Notes: generated by a model not told the origin, from the sequence alone. 64,000 nt of DNA from Phenylobacterium deserti (GCF_003254705.1 NZ_QFYR01000001.1:1488001-1552000), one strand, 5' to 3'. Shown: positions 1 to 8,740, counted from the stretch's first letter. Translations and numbers: made by a program.

Positions 1-1533
1 ATGTGGGCCGATCCCGCCACCCGCCAGCAGGCGTTCGACATGGTCGGCCCCGATGGCCAGGCTGACGAGCTGATCGCCCCGGCCGAAGAAGGCATCGAAG
101 CCATCTACGAGGCCGAACAGAAGAACATCGCCAACCTCGCCGCCCAACAGGCGAAGCTCACCCGCACCGCCAACATCTCGATGATCGGCTGCATCCTGCT
201 GGCGATCATGGTCGCCTCGGCTCTGGGCTGGCTGCTGACCCGGGCCATCGCCCGGCCGGTCACCGCCCTGACCACCGCCATGCGCAAGCTGGCCTCGGGC
301 GACTTCACCGTCGACATCCCGGCTCAGGGCCGCAAGGACGAGCTGGGCTCCATGGCCGCCGCCGTCGGCGTGTTCAAGGACGCCGGCCTTGAGAAGCTGC
401 GGCTGGAAGGCCTCACCGCCGAACAGCGCAAGGCCGCCGACGAGGAGCGCGCCCGCAACGAAGCCGCCAAGGCCAAGTCCGCGGCCGAACTGGCCGACGT
501 GGTCGGCGCCCTGGGCGAAGGCCTGGGCCGCCTCAGCTCCGGCGACCTGACCTTCCGCATCTCTCACGCCTTCCCGAACGAGTACGTCCAGCTGAAGGAC
601 GACTTCAACGGCGCCATCGGCCAGCTGCAGTCGGCCATGGCCTCGGTGGTCGCCAACGTACGCTCCATCCGCGGCAACTCGGGCGAGATCGCCTCGGCCG
701 CCGACCAGCTGGCCCGCCGCACCGAGCAGCAGGCCGCCAACCTCGAAGAGACGGCCGCCGCCCTCGACGAGATCACCGCCACCATGAAGAAGTCTGCCGA
801 AGGCGCCAACGAATGCGCCGGCGTCGTCCAAGCCGCCCGGGGCGAGGCTCAGTCCAGCGGCGAGGTGGTCTCCCAGGCCGTCGCCGCGATGAGCGAGATC
901 GAGGCCTCGGCCAAGGAAATCGGCTCCATCATCGGCGTGATCGACGAGATCGCCTTCCAGACCAACCTTCTGGCCTTGAACGCCGGCGTCGAAGCGGCGC
1001 GGGCCGGGGAGGCCGGCAAGGGCTTCGCCGTGGTCGCGTCGGAAGTGCGGGCCCTGGCCCAGCGCTCGGCCGACGCCGCCAAGGAGATCAAGCGCCTGAT
1101 CGGCGCCTCGTCCGAGCATGTCGGCAAGGGCGTTGACCTGGTCGGCCGGACCGGCGAGTCGCTGGAGCGCATCATCGAGCGCGTGGCCCACATCGACGCC
1201 CTGGTCTCCGACATCGCCGTCGGCGCCGAGGAGCAGGCCCGGGGCGTCTCGGAGGTCAACAACGCCGTCAACCAGATGGACCAGCTGACCCAGCAGAACG
1301 CCGCCATGGTGGAGGAAAGCACCGCCGCCAGCGCCGCCCTGAGCAAGGAAGCCGACTTCCTGGAGCAGTCGGTGCACCAGTTCCAGGTGGGCGATGCGGC
1401 CCGGCCCGCCACCGCCGGCCTGCCGCGCCCTGCGCCCGCCAAGCCCGTCGCCCGGCCGATCGTCCAGATGAAGACCACCGCCCAGCACGCCCCGGCGCCG
1501 CAGGCCGCCGCGGACGAGTGGGAAGAGTTCTGA
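1..1533 (+). CDS. Methyl-accepting chemotaxis protein (5' end cut by window edge)
   Basis: Chemoreceptor signalling part. The reading frame is open at base 1, so the first Met is probably internal and the periplasmic ligand domain is missing. Visible in order: a membrane segment near residues 58-80, a HAMP domain beginning RAIARPVTAL, a second HAMP-like block with GRLSSGDLTF, and a long coiled-coil MCP signalling domain whose hairpin tip contains EIAFQTNLLALNAGVEAARA. The C-terminus is a proline/alanine linker ending WEEF, which resembles the pentapeptide tether that docks CheR/CheB in other receptors. Function in chemotaxis kinase control is family knowledge; the ligand cannot be inferred. 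No che genes are in the window. Confidence 0.93.
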   Translation: MWADPATRQQAFDMVGPDGQADELIAPAEEGIEAIYEAEQKNIANLAAQQAKLTRTANISMIGCILLAIMVASALGWLLTRAIARPVTALTTAMRKLASGDFTVDIPAQGRKDELGSMAAAVGVFKDAGLEKLRLEGLTAEQRKAADEERARNEAAKAKSAAELADVVGALGEGLGRLSSGDLTFRISHAFPNEYVQLKDDFNGAIGQLQSAMASVVANVRSIRGNSGEIASAADQLARRTEQQAANLEETAAALDEITATMKKSAEGANECAGVVQAARGEAQSSGEVVSQAVAAMSEIEASAKEIGSIIGVIDEIAFQTNLLALNAGVEAARAGEAGKGFAVVASEVRALAQRSADAAKEIKRLIGASSEHVGKGVDLVGRTGESLERIIERVAHIDALVSDIAVGAEEQARGVSEVNNAVNQMDQLTQQNAAMVEESTAASAALSKEADFLEQSVHQFQVGDAARPATAGLPRPAPAKPVARPIVQMKTTAQHAPAPQAAADEWEEF

Positions 1534-1539
1534 TCGCCC

Positions 1540-1725
1540 TTAGTGCAGCCTGAAGGCCCCGGCCGCCGCGCCCAGGCGGCTGGCCGGGATCTGCACGGGC
1601 GCCGTCCCGCCTTCCAGCGCGTCCGCCAGACTGGTGGCGAACGCCGCCCGGTCCGCCTGGTCGAAGTGGGGCGCGATATCCCGCAGGGCCGCCGCGAGGC
1701 GCGCAAGCTTGGCTTCGGTCGTCAT
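1540..1725 (-). CDS. Small hypothetical protein (61 aa)
   Basis: Short soluble protein convergent with the chemoreceptor gene, leaving only 6 bases between the two stops. It is rich in Ala and charged residues, begins MTTEAKLARLAAALRDIAPH and has no membrane segment or Cys motif. A GAAGG-like ribosome binding site lies about 6 bases before the ATG. I do not recognise the family. Support is the fitted start, coding-like composition and the tight fit between neighbours; it could still be a chance frame in GC-rich DNA. Confidence 0.5.
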   Translation of the reverse strand: MTTEAKLARLAAALRDIAPHFDQADRAAFATSLADALEGGTAPVQIPASRLGAAAGAFRLH

Positions 1726-1875
1726 GCGGCGCCTTCTACGCCGGCCGCAGAGCCGCCGCGCTTCCGGAAAACTACCTAGGCTTTGATCCCCGCGCCTGAC
1801 GCCCGCTTGATCCTTTGATCGCGCCGGCTCTTCGCGGCGGCGTCATTCTCCGCCCGCCGACGAGGGAGTGGAGAC

Positions 1876-2688
1876 ATGAACCCGAACAAGGCGCTCTGGG
1901 AGAAGGGGGACTTCACCAAGCTCGCCGCCACCATGCGCGAAAGCGGCGACGAGGTGATCGACGCCCTGGGCGTGGGGCCCGGCATGCGGGTGCTGGACCT
2001 GGGCTGCGGCGACGGCACCACCGCCTTGCCCTCCGCCCGCCGGGGCGCCTCGGTGCTGGGCGTGGACATCGCTTCCAACCTCGTGGCCGCCGCCCGCGCC
2101 CGCGCCGAGGCTGAGGGGCTGGACAACCTGGAGGTCCAGGAAGGCGACGCCAGCGAGCTCGCCGGCGTCCCGGACGCCGAGTTCGACCTGGTGGTCAGCA
2201 TGTTCGGCGCCATGTTCGCGCCCCGACCCTTCGACGTGGCCCAGCAGATGGTGCGGGTGACCAAGCCTGGCGGCCGCATCGTCATGGGCAATTGGATCCC
2301 GGGCGATCCCACCCTGGTGGCGAGCATCCTGAAGATCAGCGCCGCCTACGCCGCGCCTCCGCCGCCCGGTTTCGTCAGCCCGGTGACCTGGGGCAAGGAA
2401 GACGAGGTCCGCGAACGCTTCGGCCAGGCCGGCGTGCCTGTGGACGCCATCACCTGCGAGCGGGCCATCTACACCTTCCGCCACCCAGGTCCCCCCGGCG
2501 AGTTCCTTGCCCTGTTCCGCGACTGGTACGGCCCCACCATGAACGCCTTCGAGGCCGCCCGCGCCGCCGGCCGCGAAGCGGACCTCCAGCGCGAACTCGA
2601 AGACCTGTTCCAGGCCCAGAACCAGGGCGGCCCCGACCGCACGGAGATCCCCGCCGTCTACCTCAAGGTCACCGTCGCCCGCCCCTGA
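1876..2688 (+). CDS. Class I SAM-dependent methyltransferase
   Basis: Predicted soluble methyltransferase of 270 aa. The SAM-binding motif I is VLDLGCGDGT near residue 37, followed by the acidic end of strand beta-2 in LGVDIASNLV and a GDASEL segment, the usual Rossmann-type layout. The later segment VTKPGGRIVMGNW matches the post-motif region of the UbiE/COQ5-like Methyltransf_11 group. The substrate cannot be assigned. A GAGGGAG ribosome binding site sits about 8 bases before the ATG. It stands alone between convergent neighbours, so context does not help. Confidence 0.88.
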   Translation: MNPNKALWEKGDFTKLAATMRESGDEVIDALGVGPGMRVLDLGCGDGTTALPSARRGASVLGVDIASNLVAAARARAEAEGLDNLEVQEGDASELAGVPDAEFDLVVSMFGAMFAPRPFDVAQQMVRVTKPGGRIVMGNWIPGDPTLVASILKISAAYAAPPPPGFVSPVTWGKEDEVRERFGQAGVPVDAITCERAIYTFRHPGPPGEFLALFRDWYGPTMNAFEAARAAGREADLQRELEDLFQAQNQGGPDRTEIPAVYLKVTVARP

Positions 2689-2692
2689 TCCC

Positions 2693-3016
2693 TCAGGCGT
2701 GCCGCGGCCCCAGGAGGATGATCGCCGCCCCGGCCAGGCACACGCCCGCGCCGATCAGGTCCCAGCGGTCCGGCGCCTTGTGCTCCACCAGCCAGAGCCA
2801 CAGCACGGAGGCGGCGATATAGACCCCGCCATAGGTGGCGTAGGCCCGCCCTGCCGCGGCGCTGTCCACCCGCGTCAGCAGAAAGGCGTACAGCGCCAGC
2901 GAGGCCATCCCAGGGATCAGCCACAGGGGCGAGCGCTCCAGCCGCAGCCAGGCCCAGAAGGCGAAGCAGCCGGCGATCTCCGCCGCCGCCGCCATGGCGT
3001 AATAGACCCAGCTCAC
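2693..3016 (-). CDS. YnfA/UPF0060 family small membrane protein
   Basis: Inner-membrane protein of 107 aa with four hydrophobic helices. The family-typical pieces are the start ([13 protein letters not shown]), the middle ([20 protein letters not shown]) and the end ([16 protein letters not shown]). The length equals the usual 105-110 aa. UPF0060 proteins resemble small multidrug-resistance transporters in size and topology, but no transported substrate is established. The gene converges with the upstream methyltransferase with 4 bases between stops and is probably monocistronic. Confidence 0.92.
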   Translation of the reverse strand: MSWVYYAMAAAAEIAGCFAFWAWLRLERSPLWLIPGMASLALYAFLLTRVDSAAAGRAYATYGGVYIAASVLWLWLVEHKAPDRWDLIGAGVCLAGAAIILLGPRHA

Positions 3017-3046
3017 CCCGCCTCCCGCGCGTCCTCGAAGGCCAGC

Positions 3047-3259
3047 CTACTTCTTATCCTCGGCCAGCGTCTGGGCCACGATGGCGTTGGCGTGCCCGTG
3101 GCCCATCCCATGCTCGTCCTTCAGCATGGCCACCAGCTCCATGTGCTTGGCCGGATAGCGCCCGCGCACCAGGGCCTGCCACTCGGCGATCGGCCGCCCG
3201 TATTTCTTCTCGATGGACGGGAAGTAGGACGCCGGTCCCTTGATGCGCTCGTCCGTCAT
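3047..3259 (-). CDS. DUF4287 domain protein
   Basis: Small protein of 70 aa matching the DUF4287 pattern: KGPASYFPSIEKKYGRP, then EWQALV, then KHMELVAMLKDEHGMGHGHA. The family has no confirmed biochemical role; in other genomes it appears fused to or beside DUF5655-type domains. A longer frame exists upstream to 3304, but the internal ATG at 3259 begins the conserved domain, so I choose it. The gene lies 30 bases from the YnfA-like gene on the same strand. Confidence 0.85.
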   Translation of the reverse strand: MTDERIKGPASYFPSIEKKYGRPIAEWQALVRGRYPAKHMELVAMLKDEHGMGHGHANAIVAQTLAEDKK

Positions 3260-3556
3260 TGCCGTATCCTTGCTGCCTAGCTTGGTTTCTCCAAGGACGA
3301 ACAAGCCTCACCTGACCCGACAACGACGCCGCAGATTCCAGGCCTGAACGCACGCTCAGGTCGAGCAGAAGCGGCTTCGTCCGAACTTATCAAACCGCAA
3401 ATTGTGATTGCCGCCGCCGAGGGAACAGCAGCCCTCGCCAGCGATTGTTAAGCTGTGCCTTGCTTCCGGCACGTTGTTTCACACGGCTCCCACCTCCGGT
3501 CGCTGCTCGCAGCGGCCGGAGGATCTTCCGGCGTTCAGCGTGCTAGCCTCCCATCG
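3260..3556. other. Intergenic region with a strong hairpin
   Basis: About 300 bases between the divergent DUF4287 and methyltransferase genes. No convincing gene is seen. The notable content is a 13-pair hairpin at 3493-3522, listed separately. The first half is comparatively AT-rich around 3385-3410 and may hold the promoter of the rightward gene. Confidence 0.6.
3493..3522 (+). promoter_or_regulatory. Long hairpin in the 5' leader of the methyltransferase gene
   Basis: CCTCCGG (3493-3499), T and CGCTG (3501-3505) pair with CAGCG (3510-3514), G and CCGGAGG (3516-3522), giving 13 pairs with one G-U and a CTCG tetraloop. It ends 34 bases before the start codon at 3557 and is not followed by a T-run, so it looks more like a leader structure than a classical terminator. 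A role is inference only. Confidence 0.5.
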
Positions 3557-4132
3557 ATGGACAACGATCCCTCTCGCGGCTGGGACGCGGCGGCGGCGGC
3601 CTTCATGGCTGCGCGGTCTGACGTGGGTGTGGACGTCGTGCGCCGCTGGGCGCGGCGACTGACTCCGGGCGGCGCGGTGCTGGACGTGGGCTGCGGCTCC
3701 GGCGCGCCCATCGCCGCCGCTCTGATCGAGGATGGCTACCAGCTGTTCGGCGTCGACGCCTCGCCAAGGCTCATTGCGGCCTTCCGCGACGCCTTCCCGA
3801 GCGCCGAGACGGCCTGCGAGCCTGCGCAGACCAGCGCCTTCTTTCACCGACGTTTCGAGGGCGCCCTGGCGATCGGCCTCTTGTTCCTGCTGCCGCCCGA
3901 GGAGCAGCGGGAGGTGATCGGGCGCGTGGCGCACGCTCTGCACCCTGGCGCGCGCTTTCTGTTCACCGCCCCGCAGCAAGCCTGCGAGTGGACCGACACC
4001 CTGACTCATCGGCCGTCGGTCTCGCTGGGCGAGGCCGCCTACCGGCAAGCCCTTGAAGCCTGCGGCCTGCGCCTCGCCGATCAGTTCACCGACGAGGGTC
4101 AAACCCACTACTTCGACGCTGTGCGCGCCTGA
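3557..4132 (+). CDS. Class I SAM-dependent methyltransferase
   Basis: Soluble protein of 191 aa with motif I VLDVGCGSGAPIA, acidic strand-2 residue in LFGVDASPRL, and a LFLLPPEEQ segment followed by LHPGARFLFTAP, typical of Methyltransf_25/11 enzymes. The open frame extends upstream to 3455, but the preceding sequence is unlike a domain and contains the leader hairpin; the ATG at 3557 (MDNDPSRGWDAAA) fits family N-termini. Substrate unknown. A 7-pair hairpin follows the stop codon. It is not closely related to the methyltransferase at 1876. Confidence 0.85.
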   Translation: MDNDPSRGWDAAAAAFMAARSDVGVDVVRRWARRLTPGGAVLDVGCGSGAPIAAALIEDGYQLFGVDASPRLIAAFRDAFPSAETACEPAQTSAFFHRRFEGALAIGLLFLLPPEEQREVIGRVAHALHPGARFLFTAPQQACEWTDTLTHRPSVSLGEAAYRQALEACGLRLADQFTDEGQTHYFDAVRA

Positions 4133-4138
4133 GCCTGG

Positions 4139-4158
4139 CGCTCGCTTCGGCGCGAGCG
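4139..4158 (+). terminator. Hairpin after methyltransferase gene
   Basis: CGCTCGC (4139-4145) and GCGAGCG (4152-4158) pair perfectly around a 6-base loop, starting 7 bases after the stop codon. There is no T-run, so it is only a possible terminator or 3'-end stabiliser. It lies upstream of the FIST gene and may insulate it. Confidence 0.4.
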
Positions 4159-4230
4159 GCCGCATTAGTTATGTAGAGAACGTTTTCTTTAACGCACTCG
4201 AGATACAGCTGCGCCCGAGGGAGATCGGAC

Positions 4231-5415
4231 GTGCGCATAGCCTCGAGTTTCAGTGTCGATCCGCACTCGGGTGATGCGGGCGCCGGCGCGGCGCAGGATC
4301 TGCTCGCTAGGCTCGGCGGGCGACCGGACCTGGTGGTGCTTTACACCACGGAGCATCACGCGCGGCCCGAACTGCTGGGCGCGATCCGCGAGGCCCTGCC
4401 TGAGGCGCAGATCGTCGGCGGCACGTCCTGTGGCGGGGTAATGACCGAGCGCGGGTTCCATGCGTCGGCGCATGGCGCAGTGGGTCTGCTGGGCATCGCC
4501 GATGCGGACGGCTCGTTCGGCGTCGGCTCCGCCCCTGTGGCGCAGGACGCCTTTCTGGCGGGGGCCCAGGCCATCGAGGCTGCGCTGACTGCGGCCGAAC
4601 GCGACTTCGAGGCCCCGGTGCTGGTTTGGTGCTGCCAGCCGCCCGGAAGGGAAGAGGCGGTGATCGAGGGCATCCAGTCGGTTGTTGGAGCCAAGGTGCC
4701 GATCATCGGCGGCAGTTCGGCGGACGAAGGCATCGCCGGCGCCTGGCGCCAGTTCTCCACGGACGGGGTCCTGCAGGACCATGTGGTCGTGGCGGCCCTC
4801 TTTCCCACTGCCGGACATGGCGCTGCGTTCCAGAGCGGCTATGCGCCGGCCGGTCCCGCCGGCGTGGTCACCAAGGCGCAGAACCGCCAGGTGCTCGAGA
4901 TCGACCACCAGCCGGCTTCTGAAGTCTACAGCCGCTGGACGGACGGCGAGGTGCCAGCGTCCGACATCGGCATGATCCTGGCCAAGAGCACGCCCACCCC
5001 GCTCGGGCGCGTCGCCGGCCAGCAGAACAACGTGCCGATGTTCGTCCTATCCCACCCCGCCATGATGGGCGCCGGCGGCGACCTTTCCCTGTTCACCGAC
5101 ATCACGGAAGGCGACGAGGTCCACCTGATGCGCGGCTCGCCGGCTTCGCTGGTGAAGCGCGCCGGCCTTGTTGTGAACGACGCCATCGCCAACGGCGGGT
5201 GGCGTCGTGAGGAAACAGCGGGCGGGCTGGTGATCTATTGCGGCGGTTGCATGCTTCACGTGCGCGATCGCATGCCGGAGGTCGCCGAGCAGGTCGCCGA
5301 GGCGATGCATGGCGCACCCTTCCTGGGCGCCTTCACCTTCGGCGAGCAAGGGGCGATCATCGACAGCTGCAACCGACACGGCAACCTCATGGTCTCGGCC
5401 CTGACCTTCGGCTGA
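4231..5415 (+). CDS. FIST N/C domain sensor protein (NosP-like)
   Basis: Soluble 394-aa sensory protein with a FIST N-terminal domain (LVVLYTTEHHARPELL, then IVGGTSCGGVMTERG) and FIST C-terminal domain (ending GAFTFGEQGA). The GTG start has a GAGGGAG ribosome binding site 7 bases upstream. Its stop overlaps the start of the next gene (ATGA), a hybrid histidine kinase, so the two are translationally coupled. Stand-alone FIST proteins beside such kinases include NosP, a haem protein that binds nitric oxide and controls NahK in Pseudomonas. Haem binding here is inference; candidate ligands such as His42 and His43 are untested. Other FIST proteins are proposed to bind small ligands such as amino acids. 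Confidence 0.88.
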   Translation: MRIASSFSVDPHSGDAGAGAAQDLLARLGGRPDLVVLYTTEHHARPELLGAIREALPEAQIVGGTSCGGVMTERGFHASAHGAVGLLGIADADGSFGVGSAPVAQDAFLAGAQAIEAALTAAERDFEAPVLVWCCQPPGREEAVIEGIQSVVGAKVPIIGGSSADEGIAGAWRQFSTDGVLQDHVVVAALFPTAGHGAAFQSGYAPAGPAGVVTKAQNRQVLEIDHQPASEVYSRWTDGEVPASDIGMILAKSTPTPLGRVAGQQNNVPMFVLSHPAMMGAGGDLSLFTDITEGDEVHLMRGSPASLVKRAGLVVNDAIANGGWRREETAGGLVIYCGGCMLHVRDRMPEVAEQVAEAMHGAPFLGAFTFGEQGAIIDSCNRHGNLMVSALTFG

Positions 5416-7187
5416 TGAACGAGGAGGTCGAACATCTGCGCGAAGCGCTGGCTTCGGCCAACCAGCTCGCCGCCGCGCAACAGGCGCGGCTCCGCGAACT
5501 CGAGCTGGTGCTGAGCGGCATCCAGGGAATCTCGGCGGAAGACGAGCCGGGCGCCGCCATCACCCGGACCTTCGACCTGCTGCGCAGCGCGCTGGAATTC
5601 GACCTCGCCCTGGTGCTGCAGCCGCAGGAAAACGGCTATGCCTGCGTTGCCTCCACCGAACCCCGGCTGGTCGGCAGCGCCTGGCCGGCCGAAGGTTTCT
5701 TCCAGCGCATCGCCTCGGGCCGGCCGGCGGTCGTCCCCGACATCGCCCGCATACCGGAATGGACGGCGTTCCCAGGCGGTCTCACGAGCCGTCCGGCGGC
5801 CGGCATCCTGGCGCCGATCTCGACAGCCGGCGGCGCCGGGCTGCTGATCCTCTGCTCCGAGCGACGGGGGATCTATTCGGCCGCCGACCTGGCGCTGGTG
5901 TCCAAACTGGGCCTGGTGGTCTCCCAAACCCTGGCGGCTGGCCAACAGCGGCGTCTGGCGGAGGCGATCCAGACCTCGGAGCTGCGGCGGGACGCAGCTG
6001 TCCGCGCGAACGAGGCCAAGTCTCAGTTCTTCGCCAACATCAGCCACGAGATCCGCACGCCGCTGAACGGGGTGGTGGCGGTCGCCGACATGCTTGCGCG
6101 CACCGAGCTTGCGCCTCGCCAGCAGGAGATGGTCGAGCTCATCCTCGACTCCGGCCGCATGCTGGAGCGGCTCCTCAATGACGTGCTGGACTTCGCCAAG
6201 GTGGAAAGCGGGCGGCTGGACCTCGAACTGCGTCCCATGAACCTGCACCAGGACCTCACGTCGGTGTTTGACCTGTTCGCCGCTAAGGCGGACGAGAAGG
6301 GCCTGGCGCTGGAGGTGACGGGCGCCGAGCAGGCCGACCGCTGGCTTGAGGCGGACAGCCTGCGTATCCGCCAGGTCGTGAGCAACCTGCTCTCCAACGC
6401 CGTGAAGTTCACGGTGAAGGGCGGCGTGCAGGTGTCACTGTCCGTGGAGGCCGGGGCGAAAGCCCAGACCGTGAGGATCTCGGTGCGCGACACCGGCTGC
6501 GGATTCTCGGCCGAGACCGCCGAGCGGCTGTTCGATCGCTTCGAACAGGAAGACAAGTCGATCACCCGCAAGTTCGGCGGGTCGGGCTTGGGCCTGTCCA
6601 TCGCCCGCAGCCTCGCGCGGCTGATGGGGGGCGACGTCACCTGCCGTGCGCAGGTGGGCGAGGGTGCAGTCTTCGACTTCTGGTTCACCGCCCAGGCCGC
6701 CGCCCGTCCAACGGCCGATGCCGAGGGCGAGGCTCCCGTCAGCGACCTCGAGGCGATCCGCGTTTTGGTCGTCGAAGACAACCCGAACAATCGCCGTATC
6801 GCTGGCATGATCCTGGAGATGGCGGGCGCCACGCCCTACTTCGCCGAGAACGGCCGGGAAGCCTGCCTGGCCGTGGAAGCTCAGCATTTCGACCTGGTGC
6901 TGATGGACCTGCAGATGCCGGTGATGGACGGCCTGACGGCCATCCGCGCGATCCGACAGCGCCAGGCCGACGAGGGCCTGCCTCCCATCCCCATCATCGC
7001 TGTCTCGGCCAACGCCATGACCCACCAGGTCGAGGAGGCCGTCTCGGCTGGCGCCGACGCCCATGTCGCCAAGCCGATCGATCCCGCGGCGCTCCTGGCC
7101 GCCATCGCCGAACTCGCGGCGCCGGCTGACGACCGCTCGGGCCGCGAGCTCAGCGTGTCAGGAAACCAGGAAGGCTGGGCCCGCTAA
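5415..7187 (+). CDS. Hybrid sensor histidine kinase (GAF-HisKA-HATPase-REC)
   Basis: Cytoplasmic 590-aa kinase without membrane segments. Order: N-terminal coiled coil (1-35), GAF-like domain (about 40-175), HisKA with phospho-acceptor His211 in NISHEIRTPLNG, HATPase with N-box around 324-328, G1 DTGCGF (359-364) and G2 GGSGLGLSIA (388-397), then a receiver with acidic VVEDN, Asp498 in VLMDLQMP and Lys553. All catalytic residues are present. The ATG overlaps the FIST stop codon; a longer frame upstream is within that gene and is rejected. Probable partner is the FIST protein; an Hpt and output regulator must lie elsewhere. Confidence 0.93.
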   Translation: MNEEVEHLREALASANQLAAAQQARLRELELVLSGIQGISAEDEPGAAITRTFDLLRSALEFDLALVLQPQENGYACVASTEPRLVGSAWPAEGFFQRIASGRPAVVPDIARIPEWTAFPGGLTSRPAAGILAPISTAGGAGLLILCSERRGIYSAADLALVSKLGLVVSQTLAAGQQRRLAEAIQTSELRRDAAVRANEAKSQFFANISHEIRTPLNGVVAVADMLARTELAPRQQEMVELILDSGRMLERLLNDVLDFAKVESGRLDLELRPMNLHQDLTSVFDLFAAKADEKGLALEVTGAEQADRWLEADSLRIRQVVSNLLSNAVKFTVKGGVQVSLSVEAGAKAQTVRISVRDTGCGFSAETAERLFDRFEQEDKSITRKFGGSGLGLSIARSLARLMGGDVTCRAQVGEGAVFDFWFTAQAAARPTADAEGEAPVSDLEAIRVLVVEDNPNNRRIAGMILEMAGATPYFAENGREACLAVEAQHFDLVLMDLQMPVMDGLTAIRAIRQRQADEGLPPIPIIAVSANAMTHQVEEAVSAGADAHVAKPIDPAALLAAIAELAAPADDRSGRELSVSGNQEGWAR

Positions 7188-7208
7188 GCGCCAGCGGGCG
7201 TCGCCGGC

Positions 7209-7886
7209 CTAGAGCGCCGGGTGATCGTGGGTGTGCAGCGCCAGGTGCTTGGCGACCTCGGCGGCGTACCGCTTGCTGACCGGCTCGAACCGGTTGTTCG
7301 CGTCGTCGAAGGCGTAAACCTCGCCGTCGGCGATGTCATAGACCCAGCCATGCAGCCGCAGGTCGCCTCGCGCCAGCCGAACCGCCACGGCCGGATGGGT
7401 GCGCAGGTGCGCCAGCTGCAGGATGACGTTCTGTTCGAGCAGCAGCAGGTTGCGCGCATGCTCGTCCAGGTCCTTGCCGAGTTCGTTGGTGATCTCGACC
7501 GCCGCCTGGGAATAGGACAGCCACTCTTTGACATGGGGCAGGGCGTCCAGCGCATCGAGGTTCATCGCCCCCTTCATCGCGCCGCACTGGGTGTGGCCGC
7601 ACACCACGATGTGGGGGACGTTCAGCGCCACGCAGGCGTACTCGATCGCCGCGGTGGTCGCGCCCGCGCCCTTGTAGTGCGGCGGCACGATGTTGCCGGC
7701 GTTGCGCACGATGAACAGGTCGCCCGGCTGGCTCTGCGTCAGCATCCCCGTCTCGATCCGCGAGTCGGAGCAGGTGATGAACAAGGCTTCCGGCGACTGA
7801 CCCTGCGCCAGCTTCTCGAACAGAGCGGCGTTCTCGGGGAACACTTCCTGCTGGAACTTGACGACACCGGCGGCGAACTTGGGCAT
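7209..7886 (-). CDS. Beta-class carbonic anhydrase
   Basis: Catalyses CO2 + H2O to bicarbonate in the cytoplasm. The 225-aa protein has the zinc ligands Cys39 (ITCSDSR, with the catalytic Asp41/Arg43 dyad), His98 and Cys101 (VCGHTQCGAMKG), and RNAGNIVPP, all intact for an active beta enzyme. Length is usual for the CynT/Can group. The gene stands between a convergent kinase and a divergent GST gene; its promoter must lie in 7887-8069. No cyanase gene accompanies it, so a cyn operon role is unlikely. Confidence 0.96.
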   Translation of the reverse strand: MPKFAAGVVKFQQEVFPENAALFEKLAQGQSPEALFITCSDSRIETGMLTQSQPGDLFIVRNAGNIVPPHYKGAGATTAAIEYACVALNVPHIVVCGHTQCGAMKGAMNLDALDALPHVKEWLSYSQAAVEITNELGKDLDEHARNLLLLEQNVILQLAHLRTHPAVAVRLARGDLRLHGWVYDIADGEVYAFDDANNRFEPVSKRYAAEVAKHLALHTHDHPAL

Positions 7887-8069
7887 GGCTCAATCCTCAG
7901 AAAAGCGTGGCGACGGCAAAGTGTCGAAGGCGCACCTGATGCCGCCCGAGGTTTGCTGCAGCGCGTCAACGATGTGACGAACTGTGTCAACGGGGCGGCG
8001 TGACGTCCACCTGTCGGATGTTTCACGCGCGGTGCGTCTTCAGACCAGGACCGTTGGAGCACGAAGACC

Positions 8070-8696
8070 ATGATCACGGTGTGGGGCGGGCAGACGTCGC
8101 GGTCGCTGCGGGTTGTCTGGCTGCTGGAAGAGATGGGCCTGCCCTACCGCATCCGGCACGTGGACATGCTCTCGGCGGAAAAGGACCCCGCCTGGCTCGC
8201 GGTCAATCCGGGCGACTTCCTGCCGGCGATCCAGGACGGAGAGGTCGCCATGGTCGAGTCCGTGGCGATCCTGGAATACCTGATGGGCCGCTACGGCCCG
8301 ACGCCGCTGCAGCCGTCGCCGGGCGACCCAGCCTTTCCCGCCTACCAGCAGTTCCTCCACTTGGGCGAAGCGGGCCTGGCGACCTTGATCATGGTCCCGC
8401 TGGTGAGCGGCTTCATCGCGCCCGAGGCCGAGCGCGACAACTGGGGCGCCCGCTGGGCCCGCGAGTGCGTCGGCCGCCGCCAGCTCCTGGTCCGGCGCCA
8501 GCTCCAAGCCGCCCCCTACATGGCCGGCGAGACCTTCACAGCCGCCGACATCTCGGTGAGCTATGCGCTCAGGCTCGGCGCGAACCACGCCGGCTTCGCG
8601 CTCTCAGGGGCCGAGCAGGACTACCTCGCCCGCACCACCGCCCGCGACGCCTACAAGCGCGCCTTCGCCAGGTCGCATGAAGGCGTGCCCGGGTAA
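8070..8696 (+). CDS. Glutathione S-transferase family protein
   Basis: Soluble 208-aa protein with an N-terminal thioredoxin-like domain (TVWGGQTSRSLRVVWLLEE, later GDFLPAIQDG and the glutathione-contacting ESVAILEYL) and an all-helical C-terminal domain (MAGETFTAADISVSYAL). The expected catalytic position carries Thr9/Ser10/Ser12 rather than an obvious Tyr or Cys. The substrate is unknown; family members detoxify electrophiles or act in aromatic degradation. The ATG follows GAAGAC-rich sequence, with a weak ribosome binding site. It is monocistronic, followed by a hairpin. Confidence 0.9.
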   Translation: MITVWGGQTSRSLRVVWLLEEMGLPYRIRHVDMLSAEKDPAWLAVNPGDFLPAIQDGEVAMVESVAILEYLMGRYGPTPLQPSPGDPAFPAYQQFLHLGEAGLATLIMVPLVSGFIAPEAERDNWGARWARECVGRRQLLVRRQLQAAPYMAGETFTAADISVSYALRLGANHAGFALSGAEQDYLARTTARDAYKRAFARSHEGVPG

Positions 8697-8740
8697 GCGA
8701 GCGCGCCTCCACGCTGAACGTCTGCGTCAGATGCTGAAAT

